The translations under genes and the position numbers were made by a program. This document shows, piece by piece, positions 42,170 to 51,308 of a DNA stretch of 64,000 nucleotides. The notes beneath the pieces are model-generated. The model was given only the letters and a program-made list of their open reading frames with translations. It was not told the DNA's origin and made no database searches. The first letter of the stretch is position 1; the number at the start of each line of letters is the position of its first letter. The stretch is from Streptomyces sp. R44 (GTDB lineage: Bacteria > Actinomycetota > Actinomycetes > Streptomycetales > Streptomycetaceae): contig NZ_CP163444.1 of NCBI RefSeq assembly GCF_041053105.1, forward strand, positions 2,480,001 to 2,544,000. Direction: 5' to 3'.

Positions 42170-42385
42170 ATGCCGGCCGCATCGACGCACGTCCGCGTCA
42201 CCGCGATCCCGTCCGTCACCGACGCCCTGAAGGCCGTCGAGGCCCTGCTCCTGGGCGCAGGACAGCGCACCGCACGGCGCAACGCCTGGAACTCCGTCCT
42301 GGAGGACCGCCGCCGCGCGAAGGACCGGGTGGAGGCCCAGCACGTGATGGAGGTCGCGTCGGGCCGGGCTTCCCGGGCCACGTAA
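42170..42385 (+). CDS. Small conserved hypothetical protein (71 aa)
   Basis: This ~71-residue basic protein (MPAASTHVRVTAIPSVTDAL, QRTARRNAWNSVLEDRRRAK) has no known motif and one amphipathic helical stretch. A GAGGGAGG Shine-Dalgarno sequence precedes the ATG. I recall similar small proteins between lipA and DUF4191 genes of other Streptomyces, which supports it being real. It ends 10 bases before the DUF4191 gene and shares its promoter. Confidence 0.82.
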   Translation: MPAASTHVRVTAIPSVTDALKAVEALLLGAGQRTARRNAWNSVLEDRRRAKDRVEAQHVMEVASGRASRAT

Positions 42386-42395
42386 ACTTCAGGAC

Positions 42396-43100
42396 ATGGC
42401 GAGGAGTGCAAACACGGGCAGCGCTGACGCTGCGAACCCCGGGCGACTGAAGCAGATCGCCCTCACGTACCAGATGACCCGGAAGGCGGACCCGAAGGTC
42501 GGTCTGGTCGTCGCGGGCGTGGGCATCGTCGTACTCGGTGTCCTCCTCGGGATCGGCTTCCTCATCGGTCATCCGGTCTACCTGGGCATCCTGGGCTTCG
42601 TCCTGGGGCTCCTGGCGGCGGCCATCGTCTTCGGACGGCGTGCCGAGCGCGCGGCCTTCGGGCAGATGGAGGGCCAGCCGGGCGCGGCCGCGGCGGTGCT
42701 GCAGAACGTCGGGCGCGGCTGGACGACGACCCCCGCGGTCGCGATGAACCGCAGCCAGGACGTCGTGCACCGCGCGGTCGGCCGGGCCGGCATCGTGCTG
42801 GTGGCCGAGGGCAACCCGAACCGGGTCAAGACCCTGCTCGCGGCCGAGAAGAAGCGGATGAGCCGCGTCGTGGTGGACGTGCCGGTGCACGACCTCATCG
42901 TCGGCGACGGCGAGGGCCAGGTGCCCCTGAAGAAGATCCGTACGACCATGCTCAAGATGCCCCGCGTGCTCACCGGCCCGCAGGTGACCGCGGCCAACGA
43001 CCGGCTGCGGGCGATGGGCGACCTGATGAGCAACATGCCGCTGCCGAAGGGCCCGATGCCCAAGGGCATGCGGATGCCGCGCGGCGGAAAGACGCGCTGA
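42396..43100 (+). CDS. DUF4191 domain-containing membrane protein
   Basis: This 234-residue protein has two hydrophobic helices near residues 35-80 (VGLVVAGVGIVVLGVLLGIG, YLGILGFVLGLLAAAIVFGR). A soluble C-terminal domain with VLQNVGRGWTTTPAVAMNRS, VHRAVGRAGIVLVAEGNPNR, PVHDLIVGDGEGQVPLKKIR and an end rich in Pro, Gly and Met (PMPKGMRMPRGG) follows. This matches DUF4191, a conserved actinobacterial family of unknown function. It is convergent with the RDD gene, with a strong terminator between. Confidence 0.92.
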   Translation: MARSANTGSADAANPGRLKQIALTYQMTRKADPKVGLVVAGVGIVVLGVLLGIGFLIGHPVYLGILGFVLGLLAAAIVFGRRAERAAFGQMEGQPGAAAAVLQNVGRGWTTTPAVAMNRSQDVVHRAVGRAGIVLVAEGNPNRVKTLLAAEKKRMSRVVVDVPVHDLIVGDGEGQVPLKKIRTTMLKMPRVLTGPQVTAANDRLRAMGDLMSNMPLPKGPMPKGMRMPRGGKTR

Positions 43101-43112
43101 CCCCCGACCTGA

Positions 43113-43152
43113 CGAGAAAGGCCCCGGACCTCGCGGTCCGGGGCCTTTCTCG
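43113..43152. terminator. Bidirectional terminator between DUF4191 and RDD genes
   Basis: An 18-base perfect stem (left arm 43113-43130, right arm 43135-43152, loop TCGC) has A-rich and T-rich ends (GAGAAAGG / CCTTTCTC). It serves both convergent genes. Confidence 0.92.
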
Positions 43153-43162
43153 TCTCACCGGT

Positions 43163-43630
43163 TCAGATGCGGACCTGGACGGCGCCGGAGAGGCGGTCGT
43201 GGAGGCCGCGGCCGTCACGGTCCCAGATGAGGGCCGGGATCGCCAGGCAGACGAGCAGGGAGCGCAGCGCCACCCGGAACAGGCCGAGGCGCCCGCCGTT
43301 CGCGGAGACGACGCGCAGGCCGAAGAGCCGCTTGCCGGGCGTCGAGCCGACGGTGCCGACCGTCAGGACGCTCAGTACGAACAGGATGACCAGGGCCCAG
43401 TTGCCCGTCGCCTGGTTGTAGCCGTCGGTGATCAAGCCGTATGCGATCAGGATGCAGAGGGCCCAGTCGAGGGCGAGGGCGCCGAGGCGCCGCCCGGGGC
43501 GGGCGATCGAGCCGGGGCCTTCCTCGGGCAGCCCGAGCTGCTGACCGCGGTAGCCGAAGTCGACGCCTGCGTCCTCGGCCGCCGCGCGGGGGCCGGAGAG
43601 CCAAGATCCGAGTGCTTGCCTGTTGTCCAC
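43163..43630 (-). CDS. RDD family membrane protein
   Basis: This 155-residue protein has the RDD-domain pattern: PGSIARPGRRLGALALDWAL (Arg-Asp), VGSTPGKRLFGLRVVSANGG, and WDRDGRGLHDRLSGAVQVR near the end with Asp. About three hydrophobic helices are present. RDD proteins are small membrane proteins, mostly uncharacterised, some implicated in ion transport. The GTG at 43630 (MDNRQALGSWLSGPRAA) is used. It is divergent from glnA; their shared 221-base gap contains the GlnR box. Confidence 0.93.
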   Translation of the reverse strand: MDNRQALGSWLSGPRAAAEDAGVDFGYRGQQLGLPEEGPGSIARPGRRLGALALDWALCILIAYGLITDGYNQATGNWALVILFVLSVLTVGTVGSTPGKRLFGLRVVSANGGRLGLFRVALRSLLVCLAIPALIWDRDGRGLHDRLSGAVQVRI

Positions 43631-43715
43631 CCGACCACGGTACTGTGCCCGTTTTTGATCACTTCGGCCCGGGTGTGCGTACGGCCCCGGTGCGGCCGGG
43701 GAGCACCCAGCCCGG

Positions 43716-43753
43716 TTAACTTCGACGAAACAAATGGGTCATGCTTGAGAAAT
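43716..43753 (+). promoter_or_regulatory. GlnR box upstream of glnA
   Basis: Four pentamers TTAAC, GAAAC, GTCAT and GAAAT are each separated by exactly six bases, matching the consensus gTnAC-n6-GaAAC repeated twice. GlnR is the global nitrogen regulator of Streptomyces. The box ends about 100 bases before the glnA start and just upstream of a -10-like TATGGT (43764-43769). Confidence 0.85.
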
Positions 43754-43851
43754 CCCGGCTGCCTATGGTCGGGTCCAGCGTGTGCCACCGCACTGGCCGC
43801 ACGACCGCTGCAAACCCCGCCCCTCCCCGGGCCGGGAGTAGGAGGAGTGGG

Positions 43852-45276
<1,425 letters not shown>

Positions 45277-45294
45277 GCCGAGGCTGCACCCTGA

Positions 45295-45334
45295 CGAGGC
45301 CCGTCGCCCCCTTTGGAGGGGGCGGCGGGCCTCG
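45295..45334 (+). terminator. Intrinsic terminator after glnA
   Basis: CGAGGCCCG and CGGGCCTCG form the outer stem with CCCCCT/AGGGGG inside; CCGTTTTCC follows. It begins 19 bases after the glnA stop codon. Confidence 0.88.
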
Positions 45335-45490
45335 CCGTTTTCCGGCCAAGATCACGGAAGTGTGAACAGCTGACGAACTCCCCTCCGTACCTGCGAGTAA
45401 GGGGTTCACGCTCCGCGACCGGTCGATAGCGTGTCGTCGTCGCTGCCGCCACACCCGGAGCACAGGGCTCCGCCGGGACTAGCTGGCGCG

Positions 45491-46219
45491 ATGAGGACTG
45501 CCTACGTGACTCAGGCGGCTTTCGCCCCTGCAGAGACGCTCAGACTCCAGCCGTACACCGATCACTGCCGCGTCATCGCCGACGAGGGCGCGCACGTGGT
45601 CATCGGCGTCTCACCGGGGAACAGTTATTTCACCGCCCAGCGGCTGCGCGAGCTGACGCGCTGGGGCTTGGACCATTTCGATCAGGTCGATCTCGTCTAC
45701 ACCGATCTGCATGTCGCGAACATGTACGAGGCGCTGGGGTACGGGGTCGACGAGGCGCGGCGGAAGGCCGTGAAGAACCTGCGGGGGGTCCGGGCCAAGG
45801 TCGGGGCGGCCGTGGCCGAGGCCGACCCCACGGGGACACGGGTGCGGGCCCGCGGGATGTCGGAGTTCCAGGCCCTGCCCGCGTACCAGGAGCTGCACCG
45901 CCAGGTCGTGGCGGCCGTCGACGGGGATCCCGTGGTGCGGGAGACCTGCGACGCGCTCACCGGGATCTTCCTGGCGGGGAAGCTGACGCCGGGGCAGGAG
46001 GCGAGCGCGCTCCAGAAGGACGTGTGCCGGGCGTACATCAGCGCCGAGGTGCCGCTGTTCCTGGACACCCCCGCGATCCTCGGGGTGCCGTCCTCGCTCA
46101 ACTGCTACCACCAGGCCCTGCCCCTCGCCGATCTGCTCTACGCCCGGGGTACCGGGCTGCGTGCCTCCCGCAACCAGGGGCACGGCATCCTCACGCCTGT
46201 CGAAGGAGACGCGCGATGA
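45491..46219 (+). CDS. tRNA-dependent cyclodipeptide synthase (CDPS, AlbC-like, NYH subfamily)
   Basis: CDPSs use two aminoacyl-tRNAs to make cyclodipeptides. The ~242-residue protein has the catalytic Ser41 in [12 protein letters not shown], with Asn44 three residues on, the conserved [14 protein letters not shown] (Tyr...Glu aminoacyl-binding and catalytic pair), and the [19 protein letters not shown] segment with Tyr-His. Asn, Tyr and His mark the NYH subfamily that includes AlbC and Rv2275. The ATG at 45491 gives AlbC-like length; a GTG at 45431 lies too close to a -10-like ATAGCG. The stop overlaps the P450 start. The amino acids used cannot be read by eye. Confidence 0.95.
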   Translation: MRTAYVTQAAFAPAETLRLQPYTDHCRVIADEGAHVVIGVSPGNSYFTAQRLRELTRWGLDHFDQVDLVYTDLHVANMYEALGYGVDEARRKAVKNLRGVRAKVGAAVAEADPTGTRVRARGMSEFQALPAYQELHRQVVAAVDGDPVVRETCDALTGIFLAGKLTPGQEASALQKDVCRAYISAEVPLFLDTPAILGVPSSLNCYHQALPLADLLYARGTGLRASRNQGHGILTPVEGDAR

Positions 46220-47409
46220 CCACGGTCACGACGAACGAACCGCCCGCCTTCCCCTTCGACTGGGACGGGACCCGGCTGCCCGCCGAGATCGACGCGCTGC
46301 GCGCCGAACCGGTCCGCAGGGTCCGCACGATCGCCGGGGCCGAGGCCTGGCTGGTCTCCTCGTACGAGCTGTGCCGGCAGGTCCTGGAGGACCCGAGGTT
46401 CAGCCTGAAGGACACCTCGGCCCCGGGAGCGCCGCGCCAGTACGCGCTGACGATCCCGCCGCACGTGGTGAACAACATGGGCAACATCACCGGCGCCGGG
46501 CTGCGCAAGGCCGTCATGAAGGCGATCAACCCGAAGGCACCCGGCCTGGAGGAGTGGCTGCGGACGCGGGCCGGGGCCCTGGTGGACGCGCTGGTCGCCG
46601 AGGGGGCGCCCGGTGAGCTGCGGGGCGCCTACGCCGATCCGTACTCGGCGGGGCTGCACTGCCGGATGCTGGGCATCCCGGAGGAGGACGGGCCCCGGCT
46701 GCTGCGCAGCCTGGACGTGGCCTTCATGAACGCACCGCGCGCGATCGAGGCGGCCGGGCTCAACTGGGACCGGGACATCGCCTACATGACCGAGCGCCTG
46801 GACGATCCGGCGACGGGCGGGCTGGTCGCGGAGCTCGCGGCGCTGCGCGAGGATCCCGACTACGCGCATCTGACGGACGAGATGCTGGCGACGGTCGGCG
46901 TGACGCTGTTCGGCGCGGGGGTGATCTCCACCGCCGGTTTCCTGACGATGGCGCTGGTGTCGGTACTGACCAGGCCCGATGTGCGGGAGGCGCTGACCGG
47001 TGGCGGTGGCCGGGTCGCGGGGGCGATGGACGAACTGCTGCGGGTCAACCTGTCCATCGGGGACGGACTGCCGCGGCTCGCCCTGGAGGACGTACGGCTC
47101 GGGGACACGCTGGTGCGGGCCGGTGAGCTCGTCCTGGTGCTCGTGGAGGCCGCGAACCACGATCCGGAGCACTTCCCGGACCCGCTGGCCTTCCGGCCGG
47201 ACCGCGAGAACGCCTCCGACCACCTCTCCTTCGGCGGCGGATCGCACTACTGCCCGGCGACGGCGCTCGGCAAGCGGCACGCCGAGATCGCCCTGGAGAC
47301 GCTCCTCGACCGGCTGCCGGGGTTGCGGCTCGCGGTGCCGGTCGAACAGCTGGTGTGGCGCACCAACTTCATGAAGCGGCTCCCCGAACGACTGCCGGTG
47401 GCCTGGTAG
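46216..47409 (+). CDS. Cytochrome P450, CYP121-like, cyclodipeptide-modifying
   Basis: The ATG overlaps the CDPS stop (ATGA), so CDPS and P450 are made together. The 397-residue protein resembles CYP121A1 of M. tuberculosis in the I-helix ([20 protein letters not shown], with Ser rather than the usual acid-alcohol Thr pair), INLS-like [20 protein letters not shown], and the C-terminal [20 protein letters not shown]. The heme motif is [20 protein letters not shown]; the residue after the Cys ligand is Pro-Ala, not the usual Pro-Gly. CYP121 couples the two tyrosines of cyclo(Tyr-Tyr). A related coupling or decoration is inferred here. Confidence 0.95.
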   Translation: MTTVTTNEPPAFPFDWDGTRLPAEIDALRAEPVRRVRTIAGAEAWLVSSYELCRQVLEDPRFSLKDTSAPGAPRQYALTIPPHVVNNMGNITGAGLRKAVMKAINPKAPGLEEWLRTRAGALVDALVAEGAPGELRGAYADPYSAGLHCRMLGIPEEDGPRLLRSLDVAFMNAPRAIEAAGLNWDRDIAYMTERLDDPATGGLVAELAALREDPDYAHLTDEMLATVGVTLFGAGVISTAGFLTMALVSVLTRPDVREALTGGGGRVAGAMDELLRVNLSIGDGLPRLALEDVRLGDTLVRAGELVLVLVEAANHDPEHFPDPLAFRPDRENASDHLSFGGGSHYCPATALGKRHAEIALETLLDRLPGLRLAVPVEQLVWRTNFMKRLPERLPVAW

Positions 47410-47427
47410 CGGACGGGATCCGACGAC

Positions 47428-47457
47428 GGCGCTGCCCGGCTCCGGCCGGGCAGCGCC
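47428..47457. terminator. Terminator after the CDPS-P450 pair
   Basis: A perfect 13-base stem (GGCGCTGCCCGGC / GCCGGGCAGCGCC) with a four-base loop lies 18 bases after the P450 stop and just before the stop of the convergent small gene. Confidence 0.88.
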
Positions 47458-47466
47458 CCTCGGATG

Positions 47467-47742
47467 TCAGCGGCCGTAGCGGATGAGTGCCCGCACCATG
47501 CGGCAGGTGGTGTCCGAGGGCGGGTGGATGCCGATGGTCTCGGCCGTCGTGCGTATCGTCGCGTTCGTCGCCTTCGACGGGACGTAGACGCCGGCGTCGA
47601 GGAGGGCGATCGCGAGGCGCATGGCCTTCAGTCGGCGGTTGTGCGACACGTACCACTCGCGGGGGCGGCCCGCGGGGAGCGGCTTCTTCTGGAGCGGCTT
47701 CCAGGGTTCGAGGGACGGCGTCCGGATCACGGCGAGAGCCAT
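47467..47742 (-). CDS. Small basic hypothetical protein (91 aa)
   Basis: This 91-residue basic protein (MALAVIRTPSLEPWKPLQKK, REWYVSHNRRLKAMRLAIAL, ATIRTTAETIGIHPPSDTTC) has no recognised motif and no membrane segment. An AGGAGGTAG Shine-Dalgarno sequence lies before the ATG at 47742, and a -10-like TAAAAT (minus strand, 47805-47810) lies in unusually AT-rich sequence upstream. It is convergent with the CDPS-P450 operon. Its function, and any link to the dipeptide pathway, are unknown. Confidence 0.75.
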   Translation of the reverse strand: MALAVIRTPSLEPWKPLQKKPLPAGRPREWYVSHNRRLKAMRLAIALLDAGVYVPSKATNATIRTTAETIGIHPPSDTTCRMVRALIRYGR

Positions 47743-47804
47743 GGGCTACCTCCTGGCGAACGGTGGGGTGGGGGCCCTCCCCGGGACCCTCACCTTCACC
47801 CCCT

Positions 47805-47810
47805 ATTTTA
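47805..47810 (-). promoter_or_regulatory. -10-like TAAAAT of the 91-aa gene
   Basis: This A/T hexamer stands out in otherwise G-rich DNA about 65 bases upstream of the start. No clear -35 is found at 17 bases. Confidence 0.4.
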
Positions 47811-47903
47811 GAGACCCCCACTGACAATCGCCCCTGGCCAGATGGGGTTTGGGGGGTGCTGGAGGGGGGCTTGGGGGGTGCCGGTACGGGTACCGTGTGG
47901 GGC

Positions 47904-48263
47904 ATGGAGATCTGGATCAATCCCGCCTGTTCCAAGTGCCGCAGCGCCCTCACCCTGCTCGACGCGGAGGGCGCCGACTACACCGTGCGCCGCTACCTGG
48001 AGGACGTGCCGTCGCCGGAGGAGATCCGCGCTGTCCTCAAGCGGCTCGGCCTGGAGCCCTGGGACATCACGCGGACCGGGGAGGCCGTCGCCAAGGAGCT
48101 CGGGGTGAAGGAGTGGCCCCGGGACGAGGCGAACCGGGAGCGGTGGATCGAGGCGCTCTCCGCGCACCCCAAGCTGATCCAGCGGCCCATCATCACGGCC
48201 GAGGACGGCACGGCCGTCGTCGGCCGGACCGAGGAGGCCGTGCGGGACGCCTTGTCCCGCTGA
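47904..48263 (+). CDS. ArsC/Spx-family thioredoxin-fold protein
   Basis: This 119-residue protein starts MEIWINPACSKCRSALTLLD with a CxxC at Cys9-Cys12, and contains RRYLEDVPSPEEIRAVLKRL and LIQRPIITAEDGTAVVGRTE. This is the glutaredoxin-like fold of ArsC arsenate reductases and YffB-type proteins. In arsenate reductases the active Cys is followed by distant Arg residues; RPI-like LIQRPI supports that family. Biological substrate unknown. It overlaps nothing and ends in a short 20-base direct repeat. Confidence 0.9.
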   Translation: MEIWINPACSKCRSALTLLDAEGADYTVRRYLEDVPSPEEIRAVLKRLGLEPWDITRTGEAVAKELGVKEWPRDEANRERWIEALSAHPKLIQRPIITAEDGTAVVGRTEEAVRDALSR

Positions 48264-48288
48264 GAGGGGGACGCCTTGTTCCGCTGAG
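48245..48288 (+). repeat. 20-base direct repeat spanning the stop of the ArsC-like gene
   Basis: GGACGCCTTGTCCCGCTGAG at 48245-48264 contains the stop codon and is repeated with one change at 48269-48288. A partial third copy, CGTCCCGCTGAG, follows at 48293-48304. It looks like slippage at the gene end. Confidence 0.7.
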
Positions 48289-48299
48289 CCGCCGTCCCG

Positions 48300-48325
48300 C
48301 TGAGCCCCCGTTCCGTTGGGCTCAG
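48300..48325. terminator. Hairpin between convergent ArsC-like and hydrolase genes
   Basis: CTGAGCCC and GGGCTCAG form an 8-base stem around a 10-base loop. It overlaps the stop codon of the hydrolase gene. Confidence 0.6.
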
Positions 48326-49176
48326 ACCGACAGGAAGGCCCTGAGCGCCGACAGCGCGGACGGCGGCAGGTCCGCCGGGAGCGTGTGGTGGGTCGCCGTC
48401 GGCAGGGTCTCCGTCACGATCCCGGGGATCGCCGCCCGGGCCCGCTCCGCGATCCGGGCCGCGTCGTGCACCCGGCTCCGCCCGGCCGTGAGCAGCAGCG
48501 TCGGGGGCCGCAGGGCGGCCAGTTCGGCGCGGGTCGGGCGGGGGCCGGTGACCGGGCGGTGCCGGGGCAGCTCCGCCGCCAGGGCGTCCAGGCGCCGCAC
48601 CCCCGGGTCCTGCTCCGCCCCGCCGGTCTCCCAGGCGAGCAGGGCCTCCGCCCGCGCGGCCGTCGGACGCAGCAGCAGGGGCAGCGCGCGCAGGAGGTAG
48701 CCGGGGCGGAAGCCGGCGAAGCAGCCGGTCGGGTCGAGGAGGGCGAGGCGGTCGGTCCGGTCGGGTGCCGCCAGGGCGTACCGGAGCGCGATCCACCCGC
48801 CGTACGAGTGGCCGCAGAACGACGCCGACGTCAGCCCCAGGCCGTCGAGCACGGCGTCGAGCCAGGCCGTGAGGTCGGCGGCGGTACGGATCGGGCGGCC
48901 GTCCGCCCGGCTGCGGCCCGGTCCGCCGACGAGGTCCACGGCGTGGACCCGGTGCGTCGCGCCGAGCGCGGCCGCCGCCGTCCGCCAGGAGCAGGCGGTG
49001 GCCCCGCCGCCGGGCAGGAGGAGGAGCGGCCGGCCGTCCTCGGGGCCGTGGTGGAGGACGTGGGTGGTGCCGTGGGGTGTGCGGAGTTCCGAGGTGGTGG
49101 TGGGACGGGGCCACGTGGCGAGGACGTCCTCGTAGGCCCTGGCGAAGGTGCCGACGGTGGTCTCGGCCTGCGGCAT
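48322..49176 (-). CDS. Alpha/beta hydrolase
   Basis: The ~284-residue protein has the hydrolase fold: LLLLPGGGATACSWRTAAAA (oxyanion region), the nucleophile Ser in SASFCGHSYGGWIALRYALA (GHSYGG), LALLDPTGC, and a C-terminal TATHHTLPADLPP with the catalytic His (the acid is probably in the LLLTAGRSRVHD segment). Substrate unknown. The ATG at 49176 has GAGAGG upstream; a TTG at 49200 would overlap the operator array. It is divergent from marR and probably repressed by it. Confidence 0.92.
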   Translation of the reverse strand: MPQAETTVGTFARAYEDVLATWPRPTTTSELRTPHGTTHVLHHGPEDGRPLLLLPGGGATACSWRTAAAALGATHRVHAVDLVGGPGRSRADGRPIRTAADLTAWLDAVLDGLGLTSASFCGHSYGGWIALRYALAAPDRTDRLALLDPTGCFAGFRPGYLLRALPLLLRPTAARAEALLAWETGGAEQDPGVRRLDALAAELPRHRPVTGPRPTRAELAALRPPTLLLTAGRSRVHDAARIAERARAAIPGIVTETLPTATHHTLPADLPPSALSALRAFLSV

Positions 49177-49188
49177 CACACGTGTCCT

Positions 49189-49235
49189 CTCGTTCGGCAA
49201 TAATCTCGTTCGGCGACCATCTCGCTCAGCGAGAT
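49189..49235. promoter_or_regulatory. MarR-type operator array: palindrome plus tandem half sites
   Basis: CTCGTTCGGC at 49189-49198 and 49205-49214, and CTCGCTCAGC at 49221-49230, are spaced exactly 16 bases apart. The last is part of a perfect 17-base palindrome ATCTCGCT-C-AGCGAGAT (49219-49235). The array sits in the 81-base divergent region between the hydrolase and marR. Confidence 0.8.
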
Positions 49236-49257
49236 ATCTGGATCATAGGAGGATGTC

Positions 49258-49710
49258 GTGGCTGCGTCACCGGAGATGCAGATCTTTCATCTGCTGCGCG
49301 AGGTCACCGTCGAATACGGCCTGCGCCAGAACGAGTTCGCCGCCCGCAACGGCATGCACCCGACGGACGTACGGGCCCTGATCTGCCTCCTCGACGCCGA
49401 GCGCGCCGGCACGGACGCCACCGCCGGATGGCTCGGCGAGCGCCTCGGACTCAACTCGGCCGGCACGACCGCCGTCGTCGACCGGCTCGAACGGCTCGGC
49501 CACGTCGCCCGGGCCCGCGACGCCCGGGACCGGCGCCGCGTCCTGCTGACCGTGGAGGACCGCGCGAAGGAACTGGGCCGCGCGCACTTCGGACCGCTCA
49601 TCGACGGGACGGTCGCGCTGCTCGGCGGCTTCACCGAGGACGAGACCGGGGCCGTACGGCGGTTCCTGACCGGGGTACGGGACCTCATGGACGACGGCGA
49701 GGAGCGGTGA
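49258..49710 (+). CDS. MarR-family transcriptional regulator
   Basis: This 150-residue winged-helix protein (MQIFHLLREVTVEYGLRQNE, WLGERLGLNSAGTTAVVDRL, HVARARDARDRRRVLLTVED) is a normal-length MarR dimer subunit. The recognition helix region is NSAGTTAVVDRLERLG and the wing carries RDARDRRRV. The GTG at 49258 has AGGAGG before it. A very clear operator lies upstream. Its stop overlaps the start of the MocR gene (GTGA), so the two are coupled. It probably represses its own operon and the divergent hydrolase. Confidence 0.95.
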   Translation: MAASPEMQIFHLLREVTVEYGLRQNEFAARNGMHPTDVRALICLLDAERAGTDATAGWLGERLGLNSAGTTAVVDRLERLGHVARARDARDRRRVLLTVEDRAKELGRAHFGPLIDGTVALLGGFTEDETGAVRRFLTGVRDLMDDGEER

Positions 49711-51128
49711 GCGGCACCGGCGCGCTCGGGAACGATCTGCATCTCGACCTCGGGGCCGGCGGCAGCCGCCGGGCCGCGCTCATCCGGGCCCTGCGCGAGG
49801 CCGTGCGCGAGGGGCGGCTCGCCCCCGGCACCCGGCTGCCGCCCTACCGCTCGCTCGCCGCCGACCTCGGGATCGCCCGCAACACCGTCGCCGACGCGTA
49901 CGCCGAGCTGGTCGCCGAAGGCTGGCTCACCTCCCGCCAGGGCTCCGGCACCCGCGTCGCCGACCGGGTCGCCGCGCCCGCCCCCGGGCCCGTACGCCCG
50001 GCCGCGCCGCCACCGCTCCCGTACGACCTCGTCCAGGGCAGACCCGACCCCGGCTCCTTCCCGCGCGGCCCCTGGCTGGCGGCGGCCCGGCGGGCCCTGA
50101 CCGACGCGCCGCACGAGGCCTTCGGGACCCGCGACCCGCACGGCCGCGTCGAACTGCGCCGGGCCCTCGCCGAGTACCTCGCCCGCGTCAGGGGCGTGCG
50201 CACCGGCCCCGACCGGATCGTCGTCTGCTCCGGCGCCGCCCACGCCCTGCGGCTGCTCGCCCGGGCGCTCGGCACGGAACGCCCCTGGGCCGTCGAGGCG
50301 TACGGGCTCCCCTTCCACCGGGGCCTCCTCGGCGAGGCAGGCGTCCGTACCGTGCCCGTGGCGGTCGACGGCGACGGGGCCAGGACCGGGGAGATCCCGC
50401 CCGGGGCAGGCGCCGTGCTGCTCACGCCCGCCCACCAGTTCCCCACCGGCGGGCCGCTGCACCCCGAGCGCCGGACCGCCGTCCTGGAGTGGGCGCGGCG
50501 CTCCGGCGGGCTCGTCGTGGAGGACGACTACGACGGGGAGTTCCGGTACGACCGGCGTCCCGTCGGCGCCGTCCAGGGCCTCGACCCCGAACGGACCGTC
50601 CTCCTCGGCTCCGTCAGCAAGAGCCTCTCCCCCGCGCTGCGGCTCGGCTGGATGTGCCTGCCGGCGGCGCTCGTGGACGCCGTCGCCGCCGCGAAGGGCG
50701 AACGCGAGCCGTACGCCTCCGCCCTGGACCAGCTCACCCTCGCCGACTTCCTCGGCTCCGGCGCGTACGACCGGCACGTCCGGGGCATGCGCCGCCGCCA
50801 CCGGGAGCGGCGCGACCGGCTGGCCGCCGCACTCGCCGAACGGGTGCCGGAGGTACGGGTGACGGGCATCGCCGCCGGTCTGCACGCCGTCCTGGAACTG
50901 CCCCCGGGCACGGAACGGGCGGCGCTCGCCGCGGCCGCCCGGCACGGGGTCGCCACGGAGGGCCTCGCCTCCTACCGCCACCCCGACGCCCACGGCCCCG
51001 CCCACCCGGACGGCCTGGTCGTCGGCTACGCGACCCCGCCGGAACGGCTGTACGGGGCGGCCCTCGACGCCTTGTGCGGGGCGCTGGCGGAGACGCTCAG
51101 CTCGCGGGCGGCAGACGCTTCGTCATGA
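49707..51128 (+). CDS. MocR-type regulator: GntR helix-turn-helix fused to PLP-dependent aminotransferase domain
   Basis: The ~473-residue protein has an N-terminal GntR wHTH (ALIRALREAVREGRLAPGTR, SLAADLGIARNTVADAYAEL) joined by a Pro-rich linker to a fold-type I aminotransferase-like domain. The PLP lysine lies in LLGSVSKSLSPALRLGWMC, with LVVEDDYDGEFRYDRRPVG upstream. MocR regulators often control vitamin B6 (PdxR), GABA or taurine genes. Specific ligand unknown. GTG start at 49707, coupled to MarR by the GTGA overlap. Its C-terminus overlaps the broken GNAT gene on the other strand by 32 bases. Confidence 0.94.
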   Translation: MSGTGALGNDLHLDLGAGGSRRAALIRALREAVREGRLAPGTRLPPYRSLAADLGIARNTVADAYAELVAEGWLTSRQGSGTRVADRVAAPAPGPVRPAAPPPLPYDLVQGRPDPGSFPRGPWLAAARRALTDAPHEAFGTRDPHGRVELRRALAEYLARVRGVRTGPDRIVVCSGAAHALRLLARALGTERPWAVEAYGLPFHRGLLGEAGVRTVPVAVDGDGARTGEIPPGAGAVLLTPAHQFPTGGPLHPERRTAVLEWARRSGGLVVEDDYDGEFRYDRRPVGAVQGLDPERTVLLGSVSKSLSPALRLGWMCLPAALVDAVAAAKGEREPYASALDQLTLADFLGSGAYDRHVRGMRRRHRERRDRLAAALAERVPEVRVTGIAAGLHAVLELPPGTERAALAAAARHGVATEGLASYRHPDAHGPAHPDGLVVGYATPPERLYGAALDALCGALAETLSSRAADASS

Positions 51129-51308
51129 CCCGTTCCTGACCCGCGCGGCCGTCCGGCGCGTACCCGAGGCGCTCGTACAGCGCGATCGCCGGGGCGTCGG
51201 CCGCCGGCACGGAGAGCCGGATCGCCCCCGCTCCGGTGTCGTGCGCCCAGGTCTCGACGGACGCGATCAGGCGGGCGGCGAGACCGTGGCCCCTGCACCC
51301 CGGGGTCG
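51097..51308 (-). pseudogene. Truncated GNAT acetyltransferase fragment
   Basis: The frame encodes only the C-terminal half of a GNAT protein: TTPGCRGHGLAARLIASVE (acetyl-CoA loop), WAHDTGAGAIRLSVPAADAP and AIALYERLGYAPDGRAGQER. The N-terminal half is missing, and the sequence upstream is the coding end of the Gfo/Idh gene in another frame. No usable start codon is present. The junction lies at about 51308, where the Gfo/Idh stop occurs. This looks like a deletion that fused the two neighbours. Confidence 0.75.

Noticed and set aside
46024..46216. A longer P450 start overlapping the CDPS gene
   Set aside because: The 64 extra codons read the CDPS gene in another frame; the ATGA overlap at 46216 gives the family-typical N-terminus.
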